DNA of 14,429 nucleotides, from contig CAZEIW010000217.1 of NCBI GenBank assembly GCA_964512305.1, forward strand, positions 1 through 14,429, given 5' to 3'. Of the stretch, positions 8,177-14,429 are shown one piece after another. Source of the stretch: CAZEIW01 sp964512305. GTDB taxonomy: Bacteria > Pseudomonadota > Gammaproteobacteria > Burkholderiales > Burkholderiaceae_F. A program made the position numbers and the translations under genes. The notes beneath the pieces are model-generated. The model saw nothing but the letters and a program-made list of their open reading frames with translations, did not search any database and was not told the origin of the DNA. Every line of letters starts with the position of its first letter. Positions within the stretch are counted from its first letter, which is position 1.

Positions 8177-8182
8177 TACAAT
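8177..8182 (+). promoter_or_regulatory. Possible -10 box upstream of glnS
   Basis: TACAAT is one base from the sigma-70 -10 consensus and stands out in GC-rich DNA. Transcription would start near 8189, some 48 bases before the ATG at 8237. The -35 region at the expected distance (about 8154-8159) does not resemble TTGACA, so this is weak evidence. If real, it gives glnS its own promoter and rules out the upstream ATG at 8156 as the main start. Confidence 0.35.
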
Positions 8183-8236
8183 GCAGCAATGACCCACTCG
8201 GGCTCGTCGGCCGCGCCGCGAACAGGTATCGAGGCA

Positions 8237-10276
8237 ATGGAGAGGAAAGCGTCCGCCAGGCAGTCACCGCCCGCGGCCAATTTCATCCGCAACATCGTCG
8301 CGGACGATCTCGCGGCGGCACGCTTCGCGCGCAGACGGTGGAACGGCAAGCCCGGCGACGGCACGTTCCAGGCCCACGGCAACCCCGAGCCGGCGCGCAT
8401 CCGCACCCGCTTCCCGCCGGAGCCCAACGGCTACCTGCACGTGGGCCACGCGAAGTCGATCTGCCTGAACTTCGGCCTGGCGCGCGACTTCCTCGGGCGC
8501 TGCCACATGCGCTTCGACGACACCAATCCGGTCAAGGAGGAGCAGGAGTACGTCGACTCGATCCTCGACACGGTGCGCTGGATCGGCTTCGACTGGGACG
8601 ACGGCACCCACGCCCACCTGTACTACGCGTCCGACTATTTCGACCAGCTGTACGAGTACGCCGAGTACCTGGTGGAAAACGGCCACGCGTACGTCGACCA
8701 GCAGACCGCCGAGCAGATGCGCGAGGCGCGCGGGACACTCACCGAGTCCGGGCGCGATTCGCCGTTCCGCGACCGTCCGGCGGCGGAGAACCTGCGTCTG
8801 CTGCGCGAGATGCGCGCCGGCAGGCACGCCGAGGGCAGCATGGTGCTGCGGGCCAGGATCGACATGGCCTCGCCCAACATCAACCTGCGCGACCCGACCC
8901 TGTACCGGATCCGGTTCGCGCAGCACCACCGCACCGGCGACCGGTGGTGCATCTACCCGATGTACGACTACACGCACGCGCTTTCCGACGCGCTCGAGAA
9001 CATCACGCACAGCATCTGCACGCTCGAGTTCGAGGACCACCGTCCGCTGTACGACTGGTGCGTCGAGCGCCTGGTGCCGGTGCTGCGCGCGCCGCAGTGG
9101 CGCGACGCGCTCGACCTCGTGCAGCAGATCGGCGAGCAGGGCGTCGAGGCGGCGCGCGAGTTCGCGCTGCGCTGCCACAACCTGCGCCACAAGCTGTTCG
9201 CGAGCGGCGCCGAAGCGTCGATGCGCGCGCTGTTCGACCGTTGGGACCGCGACCGCGATGCCGTGGTGCGCGACCTCGACCGTTTCTTCGCGCTGCTCTC
9301 GCGCGATGCGGCGCAGTTCGCGCCGCTGCTGACGCACGCGCTCGAGGACCGGCGGCCCGATCCCTTCGACCTGCCGCGCCAGTATGAATTCTCGCGGCTC
9401 AACCTGAGCCACGTCGTCCTGAGCAAGCGCAAGCTTATCGAGCTGGTGCAGGGCGGCCTGGTGGACGGCTGGGACGATCCCCGGCTGCCGACCATCGTCG
9501 GGCTGCGCCGCCGCGGGTATACGCCGCAGAGCCTGCAGCTGTTCGCCGAGCGGATCGGCGTCAGCAAGGCCGACTCCTGGATCGACTACGGCCTGCTCGA
9601 ACAGGCCCTGCGCGACGATCTCGACGCGCGCGCGCCGCGCGCGGTTGCCGTGCTCGATCCGCTGAAACTGGTGATCACCAACTACCCGGCCGACGGCCGC
9701 GAGGACTGCGCGGCTCCGGTGCACCCGCACAAGCCCGAGCTCGGCACCCGGGCGATCGAGTTCGGCCGCGATCTCTGGATCGAGCGCGACGACTTCATGG
9801 AGGCGCCGCCGGCCGACTACTTCCGCCTCGCGCCCGGCGCCATGGTGCGCCTGCGCTACGCGTTCGTGATCCGCTGCACCGGCGTCGAAAAGGACGCGTC
9901 CGGACGGCCCGTCACCGTCTACGCCGAGTACCTGCCGCAGACCCGCAGCGGCACCGAGGGCGCCAACAGCGTCAAGGTCAAGGGGGCGATCCACTGGCTC
10001 TCGGCGGCCGCCGCGGCGCGCGCCGAGGTGCGACTGTTCGAGCGCCTGTTCAACGACCCGCAGCCCGACTCCGGCGCCGATTTCCGCACGCTGATCAACC
10101 CGGCCAGCCGCCGCACGGTCCAGGCGTGCATCGAGCCGTCGCTGGCACGCGCACAGCCCGACGATCGCTTCCAGTTCGAGCGGCTGGGCTACTTCGTCGC
10201 CGATCGTGTCGACCATGCCGCCGCGCGCCCCGTGTTCAACCGGATCGCGACGCTGAAAGACTCGTGGGGCCGGTGA
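8237..10276 (+). CDS. glnS: Glutamine--tRNA ligase (GlnRS) with a large internal insertion
   Basis: This cytoplasmic class I aminoacyl-tRNA synthetase charges tRNA-Gln. From the chosen start it has 679 residues, versus 554 in E. coli. Evidence includes the HIGH motif in PPEPNGYLHVGHAKSI, the RFDDTNP element, SICTLEFEDHRPLYDW, PRQYEFSRLNL, the KMSKS equivalent VLSKRK, and C-terminal anticodon-binding beta-barrels. About 105 codons (9059-9373) lie between YDW and PRQYEF, where typical GlnRS has about ten residues; the insert is helical-looking and charged. I chose ATG 8237 because codons between 8156 and 8236 are much poorer in G/C at the third position and a possible -10 box lies there. ATG 8156 has a good GAGG seven bases upstream and would add 27 residues; ATG 8189 is a third option. 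Identity is certain; the exact start is not. Confidence 0.95.
   Translation: MERKASARQSPPAANFIRNIVADDLAAARFARRRWNGKPGDGTFQAHGNPEPARIRTRFPPEPNGYLHVGHAKSICLNFGLARDFLGRCHMRFDDTNPVKEEQEYVDSILDTVRWIGFDWDDGTHAHLYYASDYFDQLYEYAEYLVENGHAYVDQQTAEQMREARGTLTESGRDSPFRDRPAAENLRLLREMRAGRHAEGSMVLRARIDMASPNINLRDPTLYRIRFAQHHRTGDRWCIYPMYDYTHALSDALENITHSICTLEFEDHRPLYDWCVERLVPVLRAPQWRDALDLVQQIGEQGVEAAREFALRCHNLRHKLFASGAEASMRALFDRWDRDRDAVVRDLDRFFALLSRDAAQFAPLLTHALEDRRPDPFDLPRQYEFSRLNLSHVVLSKRKLIELVQGGLVDGWDDPRLPTIVGLRRRGYTPQSLQLFAERIGVSKADSWIDYGLLEQALRDDLDARAPRAVAVLDPLKLVITNYPADGREDCAAPVHPHKPELGTRAIEFGRDLWIERDDFMEAPPADYFRLAPGAMVRLRYAFVIRCTGVEKDASGRPVTVYAEYLPQTRSGTEGANSVKVKGAIHWLSAAAAARAEVRLFERLFNDPQPDSGADFRTLINPASRRTVQACIEPSLARAQPDDRFQFERLGYFVADRVDHAAARPVFNRIATLKDSWGR
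9059..9373 (+). other. Insertion within GlnRS catalytic region
   Basis: These codons encode roughly 105 residues between the conserved HRPLYDW and PRQYEFSRL blocks, just ahead of the VLSKRK motif. In E. coli-type GlnRS the two blocks are separated by about ten residues, so the net gain is about 95. The segment is rich in Arg, Asp, Ala and Leu, contains WDRDRDAVVRDLDRFFALL, and looks alpha-helical. It is in frame, has the same codon style as its surroundings, and resembles no domain I recognise. Confidence 0.7.
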
Positions 10277-10372
10277 TGGCAGGCGGCACCTTCGTCGCGT
10301 ACCCCGCCACCCCGCAGCGCCCATGAACCCCTTGCCCGCAAGAGCGACGGTTGCGAATGCCGCGGGGGGTGC

Positions 10373-10399
10373 TCGAGGGGGGGCGCAGCCACCCCTCGA
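10373..10399. terminator. Inverted repeat after glnS, possible weak terminator
   Basis: TCGAGGGG at 10373-10380 pairs perfectly with CCCCTCGA at 10392-10399 across an 11-base loop in which two further G-C pairs can form. It lies about 100 bases after the glnS stop and about 60 bases before the aminopeptidase start. No T-run follows, so intrinsic termination is uncertain. The rest of the 10277-10461 gap shows no gene; a GGAGG at 10448-10452 serves the next gene. Confidence 0.3.
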
Positions 10400-10461
10400 A
10401 GCCGATCCTCCCGCCTTTCGTTTCCGAAGCTGACGCAGTCAACACTCGGAGGCCCTTCGAG

Positions 10462-12288
10462 ATGGATACGCTCGCTTCGTCCCGCCAGCAGGTGCGCACC
10501 CGGATCGAGGCGCTGCGCGCGGCGATGCGCCGCCAGGGGCTGTCGGCCTGGGTCGCGCTCACATCGGATCCGCACCTCTCGGAATACCTGCCCGCGCGCT
10601 GGAAATCGCGCGAGTGGCTGTCGGGGTTCACGGGCTCGGCCGGGACGCTGATCGTGGGCGCGGATTACGCCCGTCTGTGGGTCGACAGCCGCTATTGGGT
10701 GCAGGCCGACGCGGAGCTGGCCGGCAGCGGAATCGAGCCGGTCAAGGTCGCCAGCGCCGCCAGCAGCGCGTTCATCGACTGGCTCGGCGAGCACGCGGTG
10801 AAGGGCTCCAGCGTCGGCGCCGACGGCGCGGTGCTGGGCCTTTCGGTCGCGCGCGCGATCGAGGCGGCGCTGGCGCAGCGCGAGGCGAGGCTGCGGGTCG
10901 ATCTCGACCTGCTCGACGAGATCTGGCCGCAGCGCCCGGGCCTGCCGGAGGGCGCGATCTTCGAGCACGGCGAGCGCTTCGCGCCCGTCTCGCGGGCGGC
11001 CAGGCTCGAGGGACTGCGCAACCAGATGCGCCTCGTCGGAACCGACTGGCACCTGATCTCCAGCCTCGACGACGTCGCCTGGCTGCTGAACCTGCGCGGG
11101 GCCGACGTCCCGTACAACCCCGTGTTCCTGGCGCACGTGCTGGTCGGCCCGCGCTCGGCGAGCCTGTTCGTCGCCGACGGCAAGCTGTCGGGCGAGCTCG
11201 GCGCGCGGCTGCGCGCCGACGGCATCGAGATCGTTCCCTATGCGCAGGCGCAGGCGGGAGTCGCGGCGATCGCGCCGGGCGCGACACTGCTGATCGACCC
11301 GCGGCGGGTCACGTTGCAGCTGGCGCGCGCGGTCGCGCCGGGTGTCAGGCTGATCGAGCACGTCAACCCGACCACGCTGACCAAATCGCGCAAGACCGAG
11401 GCCGAAATCGCGCACGTGCGCTCGGCGATGGAGCACGACGGCGCTGCGCTATGCGAGTTCTTCGCCTGGTTCGAAGCGGCGCTGGCGCGCGGCGAGCCGG
11501 TCACCGAGCTGACGATCGACGAGCAGGTGACCGCGGCGCGCGCGCGGCGCCCGGGGTTCGTCTCCCCGAGCTTCGCGACGATCGCCGGGTTCAACGCCAA
11601 TGGCGCCGCGCCGCACTACCGGGCGACCGAGGAGTCGCATGCGACGATCGGCGGCGACGGCCTGCTGCTGATCGACTCCGGCGGCCAGTACGAGTCGGGC
11701 ACCACCGACATCACGCGAGTGGTCGCGGTAGGGCAGACGACGCCCGAGCAGCGGCGCGACTTCACGCTCGTGCTGAAGGGCATGATCCAGCTGGCGCGCG
11801 CGCAGTTTCCGCGCGGCACCCGCTCGCCGCTGCTCGACAGCCTGGCGCGCGCTCCGATCTGGTCGGCCGGCATCGACTACGGCCACGGGACCGGGCACGG
11901 CGTGGGCTACTTCCTCAACGTGCACGAGGGGCCGCACGGCATCACCCCGCACCTCGCTCCCGAGCCGCAGACCGCGATGGAGCCCGGCATGATCACCTCC
12001 GACGAGCCCGGAATCTATCGCCCGGGCCGCTGGGGCGTGCGCATCGAGAACCTGCTGCTGACCGTGCCGGCCGGCCGCGGCGAATTCGGGGAGTTCCTGA
12101 AGTTCGAGACGCTGACGCTGTGCCCCATCGACACGCGTTGCATCGAGGTTTCGATGCTGCGCGCCGACGAGGTGGAATGGCTCAACGGATACCACGAGCA
12201 GGTGAGAGCGCGGCTGGCGCCGCACGTATCCGGGGACGCGCTGCGGTGGCTCGAGGCCGGCACGCGGCCGATCGGGCGGGGTCACTGA
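10462..12288 (+). CDS. Xaa-Pro aminopeptidase (aminopeptidase P, M24B family)
   Basis: This 608-residue cytosolic metallopeptidase removes the N-terminal residue from peptides with proline at position two. Its length and architecture match the eukaryote-like XPNPEP1 form rather than the shorter E. coli PepP. There are two creatinase-type N-terminal domains (about 1-150 and 155-310), then the pita-bread M24 catalytic domain from about 320. The dinuclear metal ligands appear as Asp405 and Asp416 (IDSGGQYESGTTDITR), His479 (GHGTGHGVG), Glu515 (TSDEPG) and Glu529 (GVRIEN), with spacing very close to the human enzyme. A C-terminal M24_C-type segment follows. I chose ATG 10462, which has GGAGG nine bases upstream; the longer open frame from 10351 would add 37 residues with no family match. 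The gene converges on the protease gene across a strong palindrome. Confidence 0.92.
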   Translation: MDTLASSRQQVRTRIEALRAAMRRQGLSAWVALTSDPHLSEYLPARWKSREWLSGFTGSAGTLIVGADYARLWVDSRYWVQADAELAGSGIEPVKVASAASSAFIDWLGEHAVKGSSVGADGAVLGLSVARAIEAALAQREARLRVDLDLLDEIWPQRPGLPEGAIFEHGERFAPVSRAARLEGLRNQMRLVGTDWHLISSLDDVAWLLNLRGADVPYNPVFLAHVLVGPRSASLFVADGKLSGELGARLRADGIEIVPYAQAQAGVAAIAPGATLLIDPRRVTLQLARAVAPGVRLIEHVNPTTLTKSRKTEAEIAHVRSAMEHDGAALCEFFAWFEAALARGEPVTELTIDEQVTAARARRPGFVSPSFATIAGFNANGAAPHYRATEESHATIGGDGLLLIDSGGQYESGTTDITRVVAVGQTTPEQRRDFTLVLKGMIQLARAQFPRGTRSPLLDSLARAPIWSAGIDYGHGTGHGVGYFLNVHEGPHGITPHLAPEPQTAMEPGMITSDEPGIYRPGRWGVRIENLLLTVPAGRGEFGEFLKFETLTLCPIDTRCIEVSMLRADEVEWLNGYHEQVRARLAPHVSGDALRWLEAGTRPIGRGH

Positions 12289-12310
12289 GCCCCGCGCCCT
12301 CACCCCCCGG

Positions 12311-12337
12311 CCCCTCTCCCGCAGGGCGGGAGAGGGG
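12311..12337. terminator. Perfect 12-bp stem palindrome between convergent genes
   Basis: CCCCTCTCCCGC pairs with its exact complement across a three-base AGG loop, 22 bases after the aminopeptidase stop and four bases after the protease stop (which lies on the other strand at 12342). A symmetrical GC stem between convergent genes can stop transcription from both sides. The sequence, together with the preceding CCCTCACCCCCCGG, resembles a dispersed palindromic repeat common in high-GC proteobacterial genomes, so it may be a REP-like copy as well as a terminator. Confidence 0.7.
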
Positions 12338-12341
12338 AGAC

Positions 12342-13430
12342 CTACCTCCCGACCTCGATCACCTTCACCCGGACCTTCCGCTCCTTGTCGTCCCGCACCA
12401 CGCTCAGTTCGACCGGGCTGTCGACGCCCGCGCGCGCCAGCTCGGCGACGAAACTCGACAGCGTCTCCACCCGCCTGCCGTTGACGCCCACGATCACGTC
12501 GCCGAGGTTGCCGGTCCTCGCGTTCATCGGCTTCAGGCCGACTTGAGCCGCGGGCGTGCCGGGCCGCACCTCGGCGATGACGACGCCTGCGATGCCTGCC
12601 TGCTCGACCAGCTCGGGCGGCACGGGGTTGATCCCGATCCCCGGCAGCGGAGCCCTTCCACGCGTGATCAGCGACGGCACGACGCGGTTGACGAGGTCGA
12701 CCGGGATCGCAAAGCCGATTCCTGCGGAGCTGCCGCTTTCCGACGTGATCGCGCTGTTGACGCCCACCAGGCGTCCCGCGCTGTCGAGCAGCGGGCCGCC
12801 GGAGTTGCCGGGATTGATCGCCGCATCGGTCTGGATCACGCCCGCCACTTCGCGGTTGCCGAGCGTGGGCAGCTCGCGGTCGAGCGCGCTCACGATGCCT
12901 CGTGTCAGGGTCCGCTGCAGCCCGAACGGATTGCCGATCGCGTAGACCGACTGGCCGATCCGCAGGTCGTGCGAAGTGCCGATCGCGATCGGCTTCATGT
13001 CGCGCGGCACGCGCGCGAGCTTGACCACCGCAAGGTCGTACTCGGGCGAGGCCCCGACGACCCGCGCCTCGATGGGGTTGCCGGCGTCGAGCTGAACGTG
13101 GACCTTGGTCGCGCCCTCGATCACGTGATTGTTGGTGACCACGTGCCCGGCAGTGTCCCAGACGAACCCGCTGCCCGCACCCCTGCCGACCTGCGCGGTG
13201 AAGAAACCGGTGGGCTGGACGATCTCGGTCGTGATGTAGGCGACCGACGGCGCGGCGTTCTCGAACAGGCTCACGGTCGCCTGCTCCTCGACGGACAGCG
13301 GCCCGCGAGGCGCGACCGGCCGCGGCTCCGTGCGCGATGTGGTCTGCCCCGATACCAAAACCCCACCGAGGGCCAGGATCAGCCCACCGGCGACCACCAC
13401 GGAGAGGCGCTTTGCGAGACCGCCCTTCAT
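12342..13430 (-). CDS. HtrA/Deg-type serine protease, S1C family, one PDZ domain
   Basis: This 362-residue periplasmic or membrane-anchored trypsin-like protease probably handles envelope protein quality control. Residues 10-28 are a hydrophobic signal or anchor after MKGGLAKR, and no lipobox is seen. The protease domain runs from about 50 to 245 with catalytic His102 (TNNHVIE), Asp132 (YDLAVVK) and Ser210 (GNSGGPL). A single PDZ domain follows at about 260-355 (GDVIVGVNGRRVETLSSF). One PDZ and a retained N-terminal helix recall DegS or the short DegQ-like proteases of betaproteobacteria, rather than DegP with two PDZ domains. The start at 13430 is the first ATG of the frame with a proper signal sequence. 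It is divergent from the small gene at 13592. The upstream strand has GATAAT (13486-13481, complement), a possible -10, about 50 bases before the ATG. It is probably an independent envelope-stress gene. Confidence 0.92.
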   Translation of the reverse strand: MKGGLAKRLSVVVAGGLILALGGVLVSGQTTSRTEPRPVAPRGPLSVEEQATVSLFENAAPSVAYITTEIVQPTGFFTAQVGRGAGSGFVWDTAGHVVTNNHVIEGATKVHVQLDAGNPIEARVVGASPEYDLAVVKLARVPRDMKPIAIGTSHDLRIGQSVYAIGNPFGLQRTLTRGIVSALDRELPTLGNREVAGVIQTDAAINPGNSGGPLLDSAGRLVGVNSAITSESGSSAGIGFAIPVDLVNRVVPSLITRGRAPLPGIGINPVPPELVEQAGIAGVVIAEVRPGTPAAQVGLKPMNARTGNLGDVIVGVNGRRVETLSSFVAELARAGVDSPVELSVVRDDKERKVRVKVIEVGR

Positions 13431-13516
13431 GTCATTCTCATTCTTAATCCAGCGTGAAATTCCGCCCGAACCTGTGCCCGATTATCGCGTGATCGCGCCC
13501 GCCGGCGCGGGATCCG

Positions 13517-13536
13517 ATGGCCCCGGTAGGGGCCAT
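13517..13536. repeat. Hairpin in the divergent promoter region
   Basis: ATGGCCCC at 13517-13524 pairs perfectly with GGGGCCAT at 13529-13536 across GGTA. It lies between the protease start (13430, other strand) and the small gene on the plus strand, upstream of a GATAAT at 13555-13560. It may be an operator-like element or a leftover terminator. It also makes the ATG inside it an unlikely translation start. Confidence 0.5.
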
Positions 13537-13591
13537 TCCGGCGGTGAACTGCGTGATAATGGCGTCTTTAGATGAACCGCAACTCGATCGA

Positions 13592-13951
13592 ATGCCCGAA
13601 GCAACGCCGCAGAGCGATCGCTTTCTGGACTTTTCGCTGCGCCTGCTGACCCTCTTCGTCCTGGTCGCACTGGCCGGCTGCGTGGCGTTCCTCGCCTATC
13701 GCTTCCTCGCACCCCACTTCACCGAGCCCGATCCGGGCCGGTTTGCGTCGCCGCACGTGCGGCCCTCGATCCAGCCTTCTCCGGCTCTCGCCGGGCCGGC
13801 GCTGGGAGACGAGGTGCTGATGGATCCGCACCGCGCGTTCCGCTGCGTCAATCACGGCAGTGTCACGTTCTCCGATCACGCCTGCCCGGATGCGGATGCC
13901 AGCGAAAGCACGATCCCGCTGGCGAAGCCCGCAACGCCGGCCTCGCACTGA
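13592..13951 (+). CDS. Hypothetical membrane-anchored protein with DUF4124-like end
   Basis: This 119-residue protein has a transmembrane helix at about 14-40 (LDFSLRLLTLFVLVALAGCV), then a proline-rich linker and a short C-terminal segment RCVNHGSVTFSDHACP (about 84-99). That segment is similar to the DUF4124 motif, with its Cys...SD..C pattern, so the tail probably lies in the periplasm with Cys85 and Cys98 possibly paired. Function is unknown. The start is uncertain: the frame also opens at 13517 (inside a hairpin) and 13559. I chose 13592 because codons from 13559 to 13591 are rich in A/T third positions and GATAAT (13555-13560) could be the -10 box of this gene. No clear ribosome binding site precedes it. 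The longer version would add up to 25 N-terminal residues. It diverges from the Deg-type protease gene. Confidence 0.65.
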   Translation: MPEATPQSDRFLDFSLRLLTLFVLVALAGCVAFLAYRFLAPHFTEPDPGRFASPHVRPSIQPSPALAGPALGDEVLMDPHRAFRCVNHGSVTFSDHACPDADASESTIPLAKPATPASH

Positions 13952-13970
13952 CCTCGTACCGACCCGCGCA

Positions 13971-14048
13971 TCGACCTGCGCGTCGACCTGCGCGTCGACC
14001 TGCGCGTCGACCTGCGCGTCGACCTGCGCGTCGACCTGCGCGTCGACC
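13971..14048. repeat. 12-bp tandem repeat array, 6.5 copies
   Basis: TCGACCTGCGCG occurs six times without change, followed by a half copy (TCGACC). A degenerate copy differing at three positions precedes it (13959-13970). Each junction creates the palindrome GTCGAC, so single strands can form short hairpins with six-base loops. The array sits in the gap between the small membrane-protein gene (stop at 13951) and the secreted-protein gene (start at 14140). Twelve is a multiple of three, so every frame through it stays open, which generates spurious long frames on both strands. Confidence 0.95.
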
Positions 14049-14127
14049 GTTACATCCCGCAACGTCTGACACAGCTGTCGGGTGAGCCGGCAGCGGGGTC
14101 GCCGCGTTCTTGCTGCATATCCTGCAC

Positions 14128-14133
14128 AGGAGG
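14128..14133 (+). promoter_or_regulatory. Strong ribosome binding site for the right-edge gene
   Basis: AGGAGG, extended by AG, lies six bases before the ATG at 14140. It is the strongest Shine-Dalgarno sequence in the window and decides the start of the last gene. Confidence 0.85.
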
Positions 14134-14139
14134 AGCGCG

Positions 14140-14429
14140 ATGAAGACCACCGCTGTTGCCGCACTGAGCGTGCTGATCGGCCTGAGCGCCGCCATTCCCT
14201 TCGCCGCCGCCCAGGCGCAAGCCGACGTCGCGATCCAGATCGAAGGCCCCGGGTTCGGCGTCCGCGTCGGCCCGCCGGTCTACGCACCCCCCGCCGTCTA
14301 CGTGCCGCCCCCTATGTACGTCCCGGCTCCACCCCTGGTCCTGCAACCGCGCGTGATCGGCTACGACGGCCGGTGGCGCGAGGATTGGCGGCGGCGCGAG
14401 TGGCGTGAACACGAGTGGCGCGAGCACGA
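14140..14429 (+). CDS. Secreted Pro/Tyr-rich hypothetical protein, 5' end (partial)
   Basis: The frame opens at ATG 14140 after a strong AGGAGG and stays open to the right edge (96 complete codons), with no stop in the window. Residues 1-27 look like a cleavable signal peptide: MKTT, a hydrophobic core and an AAAQAQA cleavage region. A Pro/Tyr/Val-rich stretch follows (VGPPVYAPPAVYVPPPMYVP), then GYDGRWREDWRR and a Trp/Arg/Glu/His-rich tail (REWREHEWREH) that looks repetitive. Such small exported proteins with PPVY-type stretches and a basic tail are common in betaproteobacteria and lack a known function. It would be exported to the periplasm or beyond. The upstream gap contains the 12-bp tandem array, and no clear promoter boxes were found. 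The remainder lies beyond the window. Confidence 0.75.
   Translation, partial: MKTTAVAALSVLIGLSAAIPFAAAQAQADVAIQIEGPGFGVRVGPPVYAPPAVYVPPPMYVPAPPLVLQPRVIGYDGRWREDWRRREWREHEWREH

Noticed and set aside
13431..13446. Possible Fur box just upstream of the protease start
   Set aside because: CATTCTCATTC resembles one half of a Fur site, but the second half is poor and it overlaps the position expected for the ribosome binding site; one match is not enough.
10614..13457. 947-codon open frame on the plus strand
   Set aside because: It runs through the aminopeptidase in another frame and then antisense to the protease, both of which are well supported.
13568..14287. 239-codon minus-strand frame with VDAQVDAQ repeats
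   Set aside because: The repeats are just the translation of the 12-bp tandem array; the frame runs antisense to two better-supported genes and lacks a start signal.

Overview
The window is about 70% GC, with codon third positions almost always G or C, and is densely packed with short intergenic gaps. The protein families present (a GlnRS with a betaproteobacterial-style N-terminus, a sigma factor of the type paired with a tiny zf-HC2 protein, an RquA-like methyltransferase, the rSAM/selenodomain-associated transferases) suggest a high-GC betaproteobacterium, Burkholderiales- or Rhodocyclales-like. This placement is an inference from gene content only.

Layout. The left edge holds the 3' end of a gamma-glutamyltransferase gene (2-550). 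After a short GC-rich gap with a possible -10 box, a run of same-strand genes extends from 627 to about 8146: a 3-hydroxyisobutyrate dehydrogenase-family oxidoreductase, an ECF-like sigma-70 factor, a 62-residue zf-HC2 anti-sigma candidate, a radical SAM protein of the ArsS/DUF3641 type, an RquA-like methyltransferase, a fusion of a TVP38/TMEM64 membrane domain with a flavin disulfide reductase, a family-2 glycosyltransferase (rSAM/selenodomain-associated transferase 2), a DUF2064 transferase (rSAM/selenodomain-associated transferase 1), and a DUF1499 protein. Most neighbours overlap or lie within a few bases, so 627-7626 is probably one transcription unit. Then come glnS (with an unusual roughly 95-residue insertion) and an Xaa-Pro aminopeptidase. 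The aminopeptidase gene converges, across a perfect 12-bp stem palindrome, on a minus-strand HtrA/Deg-type protease. A short membrane-anchored protein diverges from the protease, followed by a 12-bp tandem array of 6.5 copies and the start of a secreted Pro/Tyr-rich protein that runs off the right edge.

How it may work together. The centre of interest is 1541-7626. ArsS-type radical SAM enzymes act in arsenosugar synthesis, and the two selenodomain-associated transferases are their known companions. Here they are joined by their own sigma/anti-sigma pair, a membrane-bound thiol/flavin oxidoreductase, and a homologue of the enzyme that makes rhodoquinone. No arsenite methyltransferase (ArsM) is visible in the window. 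The combination looks like a regulated organo-arsenic (or other small-molecule) pathway with a redox or quinone component. The individual families are recognisable, but the pathway chemistry and the role of the RquA-like and fusion proteins are not established by the sequence. No rRNA, tRNA, CRISPR, insertion sequence or phage gene was recognised.
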